NCBI GenBank assembly: GCA_964057225.1
Contig: OZ059897.1
Location: 12,462,001 to 12,526,000, forward strand
Direction of reading: 5' to 3'
From: Auanema rhodensis
Lineage: Eukaryota > Nematoda > Chromadorea > Rhabditida > Rhabditidae
Length of the DNA stretch: 64,000 bases
Positions 35,052-53,774 of this stretch are shown in pieces. Made by a program: the position numbers and the translations under genes. Under the pieces are notes generated by a model. The model made no database searches and had not been told where the DNA came from. It saw only the letters and a list, made by a program, of their open reading frames with translations. Position 1 is the first letter of the stretch. Each line of letters opens with the position of its first letter.

Positions 35052-36961
35052 GTATGCCTATCCATATACATTTTTTAATTTTTCCCAATTGCTTTTATGA
35101 AGTTCATTGTTTCGTTTTGTACAGTACTTTCATAATTATTTTAATTTCTCAACTCAAGGGTAGGATATAAAACTACTATATCACAATATTTTTTTTTCAA
35201 TGATATACTCAAGTATAACTTTTTTAGAGATTTTCGTGTTTTAATATGATTAATTCAACAAGATACAAATAAAACTTTTGTTTTATGTTAATATATCTAA
35301 TTTAAGAAAAGTAAGGAATTTTATTAGAGTTCAGCATCAAAGATTTCACAAACTCACCAGCGGATCATTAATGGATTTGCCATTTTTTCGTATTTTGCTC
35401 CCTGTACGTGTATGGCTCCAAGTGAACGTCATCACAGTTTTTCAGATCTTGGTTGTTTATCGACCGAAAACAAGCAGAGAATGGTTATATACGGTCTAGT
35501 TTCTAATTATGAAGATTTATATAGTTTTTTATTTTTGCAAATGTGGTAGGTTTAGAGCTTGTTGTAACATAACGAACAATGTCCCAGCTTTTGTAACAAG
35601 AATAAGCGTTTACTCTGTATACGAATTAACCAATATCGCTAGATCGTTAAGATGCATTTAGGCTTTGATCATAAGCCTAGAATATGTTCCCAATAGAATT
35701 CGTTCTCATATTGTGTCGCTATTTTCCTATTGTACTATTATCTTTGACAACAGGTTATGAGAGATTATAAAAGTATGTGGAATTGTAATGATGTAAATGT
35801 CCTATAAGGAAAGTGATGTAAGAAATATTTTAGACAAAAAAATGATTTGTCAAAAACAAGGGAAGAAAACAATAATAACTAAAGGTCATTATTGATACCA
35901 TAAGATAAAGCGTTTTTCATAATACTTTGTAAAAAAAATTTGAGAGTACACGCACAAGGTATTCCTAAACATTTCGCAAATGAATCGAAAAATGAAAACA
36001 ATACATTGATCATTGTGAGTTGTAGTATCCCATACTTGCTGTAAATTTCAAACATTCACCTAGGTTTTCAGTCTTTTAACCCAATAACAAAGACATTTCT
36101 CTACAAGTACGCTCCAGCGTCAATTGTTAAGAATCAACAACGTAAACAACCGAATAACAAAACCGTTCACATCAGTCAGTGCTAAATCAGCTTCAAAATA
36201 TACTAAAATCACACACTACAACTGACCGAATTCGACTAATTCTTTGTTGGAAAAGAACGGAAAAAACAAAAGAATATCTTTTTATTATTCTTTATTAAAA
36301 GTTTGTTACGATATACAAAAACGTGAATACTATTATTGTATTTTTTTGTGCGGAGACAGAAATTCATGTATATAACACACACACTATATAATATAGGAGA
36401 TATCTCATCTCCAAAAATAAACAACTATTCACATAGTTTTCCCTTCGCTCTCTCACTCACTCACACACTGCTGAGTCCCAGCAAGACCACAGCAGAGTCC
36501 AGCCTAGCTCAATTCAGCCTGCCAGCTAGGCATTGCTCGGCCACCCCATCGGTCCGGGCCTGGCTAGACGACTAGGCATAAAATAGGGAGAGAATAGCAG
36601 AAACTAGGCAGAAACTAGGCAGAAACTAGGCAGAAACCAGGCAGCGGCTAGGCAGCGGCTAAGCAGCAGCTAGGCAGCTAGGCAGGCTGTCAGCCAGCCC
36701 CCATTCTTTCATTCGTAAAGAGCCACTGAGCTCCGCGACTCACAGCTGCAGCAGGCGCTACCGTATCCCTTTGCAGACTGCACATCTAACTACCTCATCA
36801 TTGAAAACCGCGTCGCGGGCCGCTCGGCGCTTGCGCACATCGATTGCCGTGCGCGTGTCTCGCTCGCTCTGTCCTATAGAAAAGGCGTGGTTGTGCGCCG
36901 GTGCATGTTGCTTGACCGGTAGGACGTTACTTCAGTATATTCAGACGGACTCAGGTCCACC
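35021..36961. promoter_or_regulatory. Region between the nucleoside transporter and gpb-1, with GC-richer gpb-1 promoter
   Basis: 35021-36440 is AT-rich, holds the CNT 3' UTR and a (TA)n run at 35022-35051, and shows no gene. From about 36440 to 36961 the sequence becomes clearly GC-richer, with CTCACTCACTCACACA, an 11-bp tandem repeat, and CG-containing stretches up to the gpb-1 ATG. This is most likely the gpb-1 promoter and 5' UTR. Confidence 0.55.
36601..36685. repeat. 11-bp tandem repeat (AAACTAGGCAG) upstream of gpb-1
   Basis: Seven full units and one shortened unit of AAACTAGGCAG. The first three are identical, and later ones drift through AAACCAGGCAG and CGGCTAGGCAG to CAGCTAGGCAG, a graded decay along the array. 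Confidence 0.93.
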
Positions 36962-42000
<5,039 letters not shown>

Positions 42001-45000
42001 CTTGTCTTCTTGGTAGCCTCGTTTCTTTATTGATTAGAGTATCGAGTATGCAGTTACCCCTTTAACATCTCCCCTGTAACAGTCGTCTCCGTCGTCTTCT
42101 TACTTCAGCCGACGATTTATATGACCTGTAGGCGGTGTCTCGTCAGAAACTATTTCATTCATTTCTCCGTGTCTTCTCCGTTACATTCTGAAGTATTGGC
42201 TCAAAGTGACTGGAGTTGAATATTTATTTCAAGTTGCTACTAGGCGATGTTTTCAGTCGATAATATCATGGTCTCTTTTCTTTCTGCTTTTGATGGTGGT
42301 CTAATTGCCCCGTCTGCTTTCTCACTGTCGTGCAGTCTATTTTTCTTCAGAATAACCGTCTGCACATAAGTTCGGTGAATGCTTGTACGTCAGTAGGTCT
42401 TTTCTCCTCGTGTAGTATGAATCCCCTTCACCACAACCATCACCATCACATACACCTTCACCCCCATTTAACAGATATACCACACTCTCATTTCCTTATT
42501 TTCTCTTGTCTTCTACTATTTAATCTATAGGATAGAGTTTTCTCACACCAGCCTCTCTGTCCCTCATTTTCATTTCTATTTATTGTTACGTAAGTTCGTT
42601 TTCATATTTCGGTATTAATGTGTTTTGTAAATTTGCTATTTCTGATCGGCTACCGCAAATTAGCGAGCCGAACTGCTCCTAGTCGAGATATACCTGTCAC
42701 ATACGCCTGTCCCTCGCTATATTTAATACTCATCATTTTGTTTTAACCGAATTCTATTTAATATTATTGATAATTTATATATGAACCATCTCTCAATCCA
42801 TTTCGATGTTATTGTCTCATTAAACCGTGGCTTTATCTCGTTGTTCTTCATAAAGGGCAGGCAGTATTAGAAGTATTTATCATTTAATTGGCTCTCAAAG
42901 ACTCAAGAAAACTATACGGATTATTTAAAGGTTTAAAGTTTTCCTTGTTTCTGCCAATAACTATGTGGCATGGGTAGGATTATTATTTAGGGAGGTTGGT
43001 AAACATGGCTTCTAAATGACGTCGCTTACATGAATACTATATCAAAAAAGAAAAAGGATATGGAGAAAAGACGAAAAATGGATCAGCAGATTTATGTTTA
43101 TATATGTATCTTCGTAATGAGTAGACTATGGCTGTAAACGTGTCGAGTCACGAATTTCAAGGCAGAATGCCTTGAACGAAAGAGTAGCCTCAAATTGTCT
43201 ATTCAATTGCCCTGTCCGTGTTACTCAATCATACTTTTCAATTTCATCTTCAATCTTTTTATTTTGTTTCACAGGCGTCTTCATTTAGTTTCAAATAAAT
43301 AATCTGAAAATGAACTGCAGCAGTGGTATGCACTTGTATGTATTAGAAGAATACAATTTGGAAATTGTTCAAGAGTTAACTACTTTCTAATTAAAGTTCT
43401 TGATGAAACTGTGATACATGTCGGGATCTTCATTTACGCTATTTCTGAAATTTAATTCGTCCCCACTTTTCAGTTTCATACCCTAGAAATTAACACGAAA
43501 AAAGATTACTGTTCGAATATGACAAATTTGGTTTTTATCCGTAACGTAAATTTTATGTGTGAATGGCACAATCCTAGCTAATCTGAAAAGTTTACGCTTG
43601 AACAAACGTTGAGAGTATCTCACGTGAAAGTTCGCGGTTGACGAAAAGTCAGCAGTATCACGTGAATGTTCACGCTTGAGTATTCAAATGTCTCACGTGA
43701 AAGGTCACGTCTATGAAATCATGTGCATACGGTAAAACTTCACAGATGCTTTTACTTCATTTCTATCTGATATTCAAGCATATAAATTAGTTATCTTTTT
43801 TCTATAGTTATAATCTTTATATTATCTACATATAACTATATATGTATATGTGTTTGTATCTTTGTTTTAGTGTTATTATTTTACTCTCCATATGTTCCAC
43901 TTTGTTTTTCCATCATATCACATGCGATTAGGAGGCGGTAAAGCTCATTGAAAGCTTAACTATCTTCCGGAAAAGAAAGGACGACCAGCAGGTGACGTCA
44001 TTTAGTTCCTTAAATTGGTACTTCTAATCCCTTGAAAATAGGGTTTGTGAAGGTTTGTGGCATCGTTCAAAACCTTTTTCTCATCCTCTCTGGTGCTTCA
44101 TTCCTTCCTTCTCTTTTCTCTACTTTCTCACTCTATTTTTCGTTTTAAGGAAACGGCTCCAATCATAGACTGCACTGGGTTGTGAAAGCGTTTTGCATTC
44201 ATACCAATTCACGCAAAGAACATGCCTTGTCTTCTTGATTACAGCTTGAAATTTCCAATTATTATTCGACTACATGCATGTCATTTTTTGCTTATTACGT
44301 TTTCTAAAATATTTGATCGAAACTTCCTATCTTCAATTCTATATTATGTATTTTATAAATTCATGTACAAACATTCGAAGATAACAAACGCTGTTGTGTG
44401 CTTTTCATATGTCGATTAAGCAGATACATAGGTAATTTAAAAGACTAAAGGAATCCGATTTCCATAACGCGCAAACTTACATCACGTCTATGTATGTATT
44501 TGCAGGTCGAAAGATCAGAAGTTATGCACGTAATGCACTAGCATTATGTTCCAGTTCCAAGAAAATAACATTCTAATAAAACAGTTCTTGAAATACTTAA
44601 ATTAATACAATATCTGAATGTAGAAGATTGCTTGAGAGGAAGTAAAAAGGAAGAAGTTACGAAAAAATGAATTAATTAATGAAATCTACTTGTATTTGTT
44701 AATTTTAAGTTGGAAAAAAGACAAAAGAATTACTGATGAACTGAATTTAACTTGTAAAATATGTTCTATGCTCAGATGCATAATACAGACAAAACATAAT
44801 TGTAGTCATTCTATTCAAAAAACTATATTAATAATAAAATTCTGAAAGTTAAATATTATCTTTGTGTTATAAATTCGTAATTATAGAAAAACTTCATTAT
44901 TGGTATTATGATAATTAATTATTTTTTTAAAACAAATATAATTTTTTTTACTAATGATACAGCCCATTTCTAACCTACAACTTCAAAAGTTCATATAATC

Positions 45001-48000
45001 TCTGTTATTTTTGTATAAAAAATAATGATAATTGTTAATAGTGAAGATGTAATTATTTTCAATAATTATATAAGATTTCATAGAATAAGTATGGTTAACA
45101 TAATTTAATATTAAATTTATTTAATTTTTGTATGGTTCATATAACATGTAGAAATCATTATTATATTAAAAGATATTTAAATTATCAATTCATAAAATGA
45201 AATTCATGTCTGAATATTGCTAATTGCCAATTATAGTATAATCTGTTTAAAGTAACTACCAATTTTTCTCGAATGAAAATTATTCTAAACGAGATTAATA
45301 ATAAATTTTAAATTTTATCGTTATTCTAACAAAAAAATTATACTCGAACATAGCAATATATAAAGATATATAGTGTATATAATATATATAGTGTATATAG
45401 TATATGTATATGTATATGTATATGTATATTATATAATAATGCTGATATATAATTTGAGGGTGTGAGTAATAGCAGAGCAGTGGAAAAATTGGCCACGCTA
45501 GATGCAAACTAAAGCTTCAGAATAATGACCCTTCCTTCCCAAATTGGGTGATCTGTTATATTATATCAGTATATACAACACAGAATTATTTATTCACAAT
45601 ATTGGTTTGAATAGAAAAGAACTTTAACATTTGACCAGAAATAAAAATCAGTATGAGCAAAATCATGATGAATCAGGTGACAACATTACTAATTGAGAAA
45701 ATATAATATATTAATAATAAAAAAATGTTAAAAAAAACAATATAACATTTATATAGAAAGGGACTCTTTATTTTTATTGAACTATAATATAGCATTTTAT
45801 TATTATTATAACAATGTTATAATTAGTATAATGCGCTGTGTCTGTTCAACTATATATTGGAAGCATGTATAATAATTAAAATATTATTTCACCCGATAAG
45901 TAAAATATAATTTGAAATATTATGCACAGATGAATAAAATTCTAACAAACTTACCTTCTCAATCAAAATACATAGCAATCTATATAGGTACACATACCCA
46001 TACATGTATATGTACATATATGTATTGAATTATAAATATTATTTTAAATATTTCATGTGTTCAAATACATGTATTTATATATATAACTCGAAAAGCTATT
46101 TTATTTTCGGGTAATTTTCTTCTCCATGTCTGTACAAATATTTAAAAAAGCAATTATAACATAGAAACTAGCATAGTCATATTATTATATTAGTTATACA
46201 AAGTTTATTTTAAAATAAGTATATATAATCTTTTTAATTAGTATGTGCTTGAGATGCTGTTGGCAATCCAGAATGGTAAACAATCAGAGGTTTAAGATCA
46301 TCTAGCCTGTAATATAAATATGAAAATGGTAATAAAATATGGAAAACCTTTTTGTCGGCACAATATTTCTTTTTCTTTCGCTGTAATGTTCCGTTTTTGG
46401 TATTAGTTGGTTATGAAAGTGTGAATTGTAACGTTCGAATTATATTAACAAACACATTCTACTTGTTGAGTACATTTGTTATCTCCTTCTCCAAGAATTC
46501 TTATTATTTCGGATCCTCAAACTTTTTGTATTATATTATTCTTTCTCTTAACTGATAAGTAATCACGTGAAACATCTTTTTAATAAAAATAGTTAGGGCA
46601 GCTGCTTGGTTCTCAAGGATTATCTTTTAAACCCTGCTTAGGTTTTTTAAAGTCTACTGTTGCAATTTTGTCTATTATTCATTTTTTTGTGAGCAAATTC
46701 TTATGTTTTATTTATAGAACTAAAACTTAAACAAAAAATGTTATTGTCTTATAGTTCTGATAGTTCATCTAGAACTTAATCCGTTTTCTCTCCAAATTCC
46801 TAATGAGATATTTCTTCATCAGCTTTTCACTTTGACTTTTGATGTATATAATTTTACATCTGTTGAGATTTGTCCGGATTGCAATGGTTCTTCTTCTCTT
46901 ATGAGTGTGAAATGATAATATCTTCTCTCTTCGTTACTCTACCACGTTATTAAGCTTCTTTTCCTCTTATTTCTCCTGCTTTACCTTCTCTTCTATTATG
47001 ATGAAGAGAGAAAGAAAGAAGAACATAATGCTATTGATCATTGCTCTTAAATGTAACAAGTTCTGATGATTTTTCTTTTGAGCGATTAGGTCAAAATGCT
47101 GTTGTTGTATCTTATTCATTCACCCTAATTTCACGCCAGTTCATTCCCATTTCGAATCTCTGCGTTTTTCAGTTATTAAATAAACTCATTTGCTTTCCAC
47201 TTTAATTCTATGAAATGCTATGAAGAATAGAAGAGTAGTGGGATAACCCTGCTTCAGCATAGAAATAACTAATAACTTGAAGATGAAACCACCAAAATCC
47301 ATCTTCTTCTTTCTCTTCCACTCCCTTCTCTTTTGCTCCTTCTATCTCTTTCTTCTCTCTATTCTCTCATTCCTCTTTATATTTATCGCTTTTATTAACT
47401 CTTGTTAACCTTTCTCTTATTCCAATTGTTTATTAGTATATGTAGAGCTGCCGTATGTAGTCAATTGTCGTAGATCTAATCAAAGATCGCTTCTGAAAAG
47501 AAAAAGAAACTACGCAGCTATATCTATAGTTAGTTAAATAATAAACTTATATATATATATATAGTTATTTATTTATTTATACGTATAGTTAAATATTTTT
47601 ATTCATTTCTTCGTTTCTTTCTTAAAATATAAATATATATCCAAAAGGAAAATATTATTTGATCTGATCATCTAGATTATTTTTATGAGACGATGAAAGT
47701 GGAAGTTGATTGTTAGAGTTCTGTCTCTACAATGCCCTTGCTTCACAAGCATTTGTTTCATCTTTTTCACTCATTTTTCCAATTGATGCAGAAAAAAAGA
47801 TCGACTGATTGAGAAAAAATCATAGTTCTCAGCAATCTCTTTTTCTCTTTTTTCCCGTGATTATTTTCTTTTTGCAATTGATGTTTTTATTCAACAAAAT
47901 TTCTTATTTTCATTACTAATTTTATACGAAACCAGAAGAAACTATTCTGAAATAATGATTCATTTATCAAACAATTATTTATATTATTCTTACAATAACG

Positions 48001-50764
48001 TTTCAAATGGCAATTGTTCGAGTAGAATACGTGGCTATGAAGGTGAGCTAATACAATATATTAAAAATATTTTGTTGCGTAATTAGCTGATTTTTAAAAT
48101 ATTTATTTAACATTTTTGTTAATTTTATTACTTAATAAGAACACATAGTTATTATAAGTTATTTTTTCATTTAAAATAGTTAACCATATATTATCATGAT
48201 GGTATTGTCCAATATGTTGTCTTTGACTTTTTTTCTTTCAAATGTGTGTTGGTAGCCCGCCTGAGATACCTAGAAATATATTATCTAGATGTGGGAGACG
48301 ATAAAAGAAAGAAAATGAAATTGAGAGAAGTAGGGAGAGAGGAACGATCAAACCTTCAGTCGGTCAAATTTGAGTTGTGCGAGAGGACTGAGTAGCAGAC
48401 ATTCGGATTATCTTTAAATGTGAAGAAGTACGTGGGATCGATGGTTTGTACTTTCTATACCAAGCTCAATTGAATCGCATGTTCCTCTTTCAATTTGGTT
48501 CTCCTATTGTTTCGTCTCTTTCAGTAGATTTATTGTTCCTTTTCATGGATATCAACTGACTGAACCCGTTTGAAGTAATGCAGACAAAGAGAGAGTCAGT
48601 GAGTGATATGTATTTAGATATGTTCAGTGGTTTTTTTCTAATTATGTAAAATTGAATATTTTCAACTTTAATGCTGGGTTATACATGAATTAGTAGTGCT
48701 AGAAAGTGACTGTTTCCGATTAAATTGCAATATTTCTTCATCCATCCCATATTTAAATATGAAGATTTCAGTTTTCAAGTTTTTCTTATTCAAAAAAAAG
48801 AATTATTAATAGTCTATTCACATTACTTAGATTATTCTCTCAATAAATTTTTTTATTTTTTTTAATGATTAGAATAATACATCATATATATGTTTCTTAA
48901 AATATAATTTTTTCGTCATAAAATTTCTTATTTATTTCATTTTATCATTTGTTTATTTTCATGAATACGTTTTTTGATTGATGTTTGTTCTTTCATAAAC
49001 TTTGAAAAATGGAAGAAAATTTTGAAAAAATTTCATTGTGCTCCTTTGTATCAGCCGTCAACTTCCTTGCCCGGTTGCCTCTTATCGATGTGTTTCTTTC
49101 AAAGAGTCAGCTAGGTAAAATATCTCAAGTTTTTCTTGATCCTTTGCACTTACTTCGTTGTTCTGTCGTTTATGTTTTTTTTTGTGTTTTTGGTATCTCA
49201 TCGTGCACTCAAAAAGGAACAATCGTCATAGGCCCTACGTGATTTCAAGACCAACCAACATCATGCTGTGTCTAACCCATGCATTAGTATTACAAACTAT
49301 CCCCACGTCTTCCATATGTCAAGAAAAAGAATTATTTCCAGTGTCCTCTTAAGTGTAGATTCAACGACTATTCATGACTGTAGTAGTGAATAGGTCCCAT
49401 TTCATGAACAAATTCAAAACTTTATTATTCTTGTTTTCTAACTCAACGTTTTAATATCGTTCAATATTCCTGATTTTTCCCAACTCCCTAAAGCTGTTCA
49501 CACGTTTTTACTTCTTTGCATCAAACGTAACTCTTTCTGCAGCCGTTTTAGTTTTCCCAAAGCGTTTTCATGGGAAATGCTAAACTCGGAATATGAGTTA
49601 AGCTTGTATGAACTACATCAGCATACCTCATTCACATAGTTATATTACAAAACATGTCTTTCACTCAGCTTATGTAATTTAAATTTTTTTCGCGAAATTT
49701 TAGTCGATGTCATTGTTACTCAGTGACCATCTGGCCTTCTCAATAAAATGTGTTTATTACGGCATCTGTAGAGAATCATTTAGCAAGATATACTGGCGGG
49801 AATTACCAAGTGTACTTGACTTTCTTTATATTCAAATGATTAATATAGATTATATAAGCTTACTGCAACTTTTGGCCTCTTCTTTAGGCCCTCTCAGCTA
49901 TTATATTTTCAAATATCATCCAACAACACGATGGTCGATATATTTGGAAGAGCAGCGAGACGATATACAAGCCTAATGAGCCAATTCAACAATAAGCTCT
50001 TTGGTCATAATGTTGAGAAGGCCCAGATAATGAATAACAAAGAAACACTAGTGAATATGACAAGAGCACGAGTGACATTGACTCTCCACTAGAAGTGTAT
50101 ATCTTCTTCCACGCGTGACTTATGAAAAGTATCTCAAATTGGTTGAATACGTTGATCCATGGAATAAGATTAAGATCGAATTACAAAACCACAGCGCCAT
50201 ATCTCAGATATAACTAACTTCATCAAAAATTGCAATCAATTGGAAGTAAGCTTTATTAACTAATTATGAAATAAGAAATAACCGATCTCTATTGAACCAA
50301 GTGTTCAATCGTCCGGTCCTGTCGGCTGCGTATTTTGCGTCTTACGAAAACTCGGCAAACGTACTGCTGCACAAAGACTGTCAAAAATCAATATTATTAG
50401 TTCAAAACTAAAAGGATGCATAAATTATCTCTTATTATGTAATAAAAGAAGTTTACACGGTGGAAAGCTGCCGATAATTCAGTTTTAATAACTTTGATAG
50501 TTGGCAGTAAAGTTAAAGTGGAGCTCCGCGCAGTATCACATGCTTGACCTATTTATAGGGCAATCCTTGTGCCTGCTGCATTTCCTAACGATTAATCTAA
50601 TCCGGCTTTATAGCTTCAATATATGAATTTTATTTTAATTTTTCTAATCTTGGGCATCAATTCTTATTTATATTTTGCTTTTTTCTTTCCTTTTTTGCTG
50701 TTTTAGCTATTCTATTTTCAATGCGACAGTACTTATTTTTTCTTATGTTGTAGATGAGGAAAAT
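42001..50764. other. Gene-poor 8.8-kb interval
   Basis: The first 850 bases or so are pyrimidine-rich and probably gpb-1 3' UTR, including a CA/CC-rich stretch at about 42430-42470. The rest is AT-rich with microsatellites (45362-45436), pyrimidine-rich blocks (about 44090-44150 and 47290-47420), three spaced CACGTG motifs at 43621-43699, and an exon-like 60-base frame at 43932-43991. Weak transposase-like fragments occur near 49900-50400. No complete gene could be assembled. Confidence 0.5.
43620..43709. repeat. Three spaced TCACGTGAA motifs
   Basis: TCACGTGAAAGTTCGCG at 43620, TCACGTGAATGTTCACG at 43658 and TCACGTGAAAGGTCACG at 43693 are imperfect direct repeats 35-38 bp apart. Each contains the palindromic CACGTG E-box core. 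Confidence 0.8.
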
Positions 50765-53700
50765 ATGAATACGTGGTCATCTTCAGTTGAGGATCCTGAG
50801 AAACATTTTCTTGGTAACCTTTTAGACGATGAAGCTTCATTCACCACAGCGTCTGTAGGACGAAGTATGCTTTCCCGTAATTTCCATTATAAAAACTGAA
50901 ATTCTTTAGCAGATATACCATCGGCATCCGTCATATCTGGTGTAGGAAGTATTGATAGCTCTGTTAAGAAGTATTGGCCTGAACCTCCACCACCTTATAC
51001 GGCATCTGATGTATCAACCACTGACTTTTCTATGCTTTTTAAAGACTCATTTACAGAGCTCATCTTCATCATGGTTACATAAAAGTAGCCCGAATTTTTG
51101 TTTTAATGATGTTTTAACGACTAGTGTAAGTTTTAGTTTTGCTATGATAAAGCTTATATATATATATATATTCAGATGAAAGAACCATCAGAGTGGGATA
51201 CATTGTTAGGCAATAGCGATTTTTTCAGTAAATTTCAACAACCTCAACCGGTCTTTTTTTCATCTTTAAATCCTCTAGTAAGTTTCTTCTATGAAATTTG
51301 TTGTTATTATGAATGTTTGTTTTCGAAGGGGCCTAGGAAACAAAGTTATTTACAGGCTGAAACAGCTTGCAACTTTTCCGGCAATCGTCCTGACTTATTA
51401 CCTACACCACCTGGATTTTCACCTAAAGTCCCATTTTCTCTTGTCGTTAGCAAAACGAAAGGAGGTAAGCCGTTATTAACTTTTTTTTAATATAATGTTT
51501 TATTCAGATCATCCAAAAGTAACACCTCACTCTGCACCGGTGGTTAATAAAATGCCCTTTAGTTATCGTGATGTTGCAGCTCGAAATGAAACCCCTTCGT
51601 CAGGACATAGTCCACCTCAACAAGTTGCATTGAATTTTTTTTGCTTAATATTTTGTAAAATTTTTCAGACTAGAAAAATTGTGGTAAATGTAGACAATGA
51701 TTCTAAAATTGGGAGTCAATCAAATCAGGAAGTGTTGGTCGATCGCTCGGGTAGCAATCCATCTATCAATAGTTTGTCTTGCATTTCTTAATTCATTATT
51801 ATTTGACGTTTAGAAGATCAGAAACCAAAAGCTGCTGAAGAATTTCAGAAAATATCCCGGAGAAGGAATGGAAAAGAAAAGGTAAGTTCGAGTATTTGAG
51901 AATATGTTAATATCTGTTTTATAGAAAGTATTGTCGGATTCTATTTCAATGCCTCTACTCAATAAGCCAAAGGTTGAAGAACCTACAAAATATCATGTTC
52001 TAGAGAAACTAGTAATACCATCACCCAAAATAGTGAAAAATGATACTGATGATTCTACAGACAATATAAGTAAGTTTTTTTCTTTTTTTATTTCCTCGCA
52101 TTACTTTTTTTGTAGTTGAATTTAAACCAAGACCGTTATCTTCTAACATGAGATCTCGATCCACTTCTCTGTGCCCAGGTTTCCGCATAAGTGTTTTTTA
52201 TATATTCCATATATTTCAGAAGAGGAAAACAGTAATCGATCTAGAAAGTCAGAAAGTAAGAAAAGAACAACTACTTCTATAAAAAAACGAAATCCTCGAA
52301 AGAAAGAACATGAAGGATTTTGGAAGTTGCTCGCTGTAGCATGTAATAGCTACATTTCTTTTATTCTAAATAACTGAAAGTTTACAGGGACTTTCATAGT
52401 TTACGCATGCGATATGTGCCAATATATAGCTGAATGGCTTGTATCTCTGATTATGGATGTTTGCAGCAATATGTTAGACGTGTTTTCATTCGGGTATATA
52501 TTTTCTATGACTTCACAAGGTTGACTATTCTATATTTTTCAGGTTTTCTTGTTTTTTTTACAAATTAGAATTTACTGTTAGATGTTACATGTTGTCCTTC
52601 GCATCTTGGGTTTTGTATGTTAAGATTATACATTTTGTATACTGAGATGATTTTTTTCCAGAGAATGTATGTGTCGTTTGAAAAACTTCTGCCGAAAGTC
52701 TAACACAAGAAATCATGATTTATTGGGATATGAAGAGAGCATTTGCATTTCTTCCAGTGGTAAACATATAATTATTTCCTTTTTTTATTATAAATTTTGA
52801 GCTGCTGATGAAGTTCTACGAATCTCTAGAATAAGAAGTATAGACGCTTATTCTATTCTTGGTTTGCGTCCTGATTGTTCGGATGAAGAAGTTTTCGATA
52901 ACCATAAACAGTTGGCTAGTGTGCTCAATGCAAACTTTTGTGCAGGTGGACATGATAAGGTTTATAAGAATTTAGTTATGAAATATTAAAGTTGTATCTT
53001 CCAGGTGGAAGGTATAGAATATGCTAGAAAGTTAGTCAGTGAGTCTTATACAGCCATTCAAAATGTTGATAGTCGTGTCAATTATGACTTTGAAGTCCAA
53101 ATGGCTAATAGTGAAGTAGTATGTTTTGAAATTTCATAGCTTCTCTTCAAATTCAATTTTTTTTAGCAAATGGACTTACAACAAATGTTCAAAGCGTTGA
53201 CTGCTCATGTTGATTTGAAAAACAATTCACTGAAATGTGATTGTGGTCGTAGGCATTCTAGAACTAGAACTGATGTTAGACCTCAAGAAGCTCGATATTG
53301 TCGTCGATGTGCTAGTTATCATAGCGCGAAAAATGTCAGTGTGATATTAATCTAAAACATTTATCTTCGAAATTTAGAACGATATTTGGGTTGAAACATC
53401 TTTCTTTGGGCTTGTGTGGCATTATTATACTTGTTTGGATGGTGTAGTTTATAATATTACTGAATGGGCCACATGCGATGTGAGTACTACAATAATTACT
53501 GATTTTATATTTATGTTTTGTAGAGTAACTATTTGAAACATTTACGTCCGTATTCTCATAATGTTCAATATCGCTTATCGCATCCTGATTCTAATGCTGA
53601 ACGCTCGTTAGGAGATCAAACGGATGAGAAAGAAGGTAGTGTTACTAACATATTAATCGTTCATATAATAGATATTCAGGTCGCAGTAGTGCTCAAGCTT

Positions 53701-53774
53701 CTTATCGTCCTCCTGAACTCAAAGAAGAAGATAGATCTCGAAGAGCAGCTAATAGAAGACAAAAAAGACGCTAG
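50765..53774 (+). CDS. DNAJC14-type membrane protein: degenerate J domain plus Jiv90 domain
   Basis: Twenty exons, all phase-compatible, run from 50765-50864 to 53680-53774 and give 707 residues, close to the length of mammalian DNAJC14. Residues 1-360 are polar and probably disordered, with PPPPY and a basic [16 protein letters not shown] stretch. Hydrophobic segments at about 367-426 ([20 protein letters not shown] and the next exon) fit the DNAJC14 membrane region. The J-like domain at about 470-540 ([17 protein letters not shown]) keeps the helices but reads LNANFC where LHPDKN is expected, so HPD is lost. Residues 550-660 form the Jiv90 domain with zinc-type cysteines ([17 protein letters not shown]) and [18 protein letters not shown]14 acts at the ER in membrane-protein export; that role here is inference. 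ATG 50765 follows a GTTGTAG acceptor by 12 bases. Confidence 0.85.

Noticed and set aside
49009-49976. Three + frames of 64-89 codons
   Set aside because: Hydrophobic, T-rich composition, no coherent splice chain; treated as noncoding apart from a weak transposase-like fragment.
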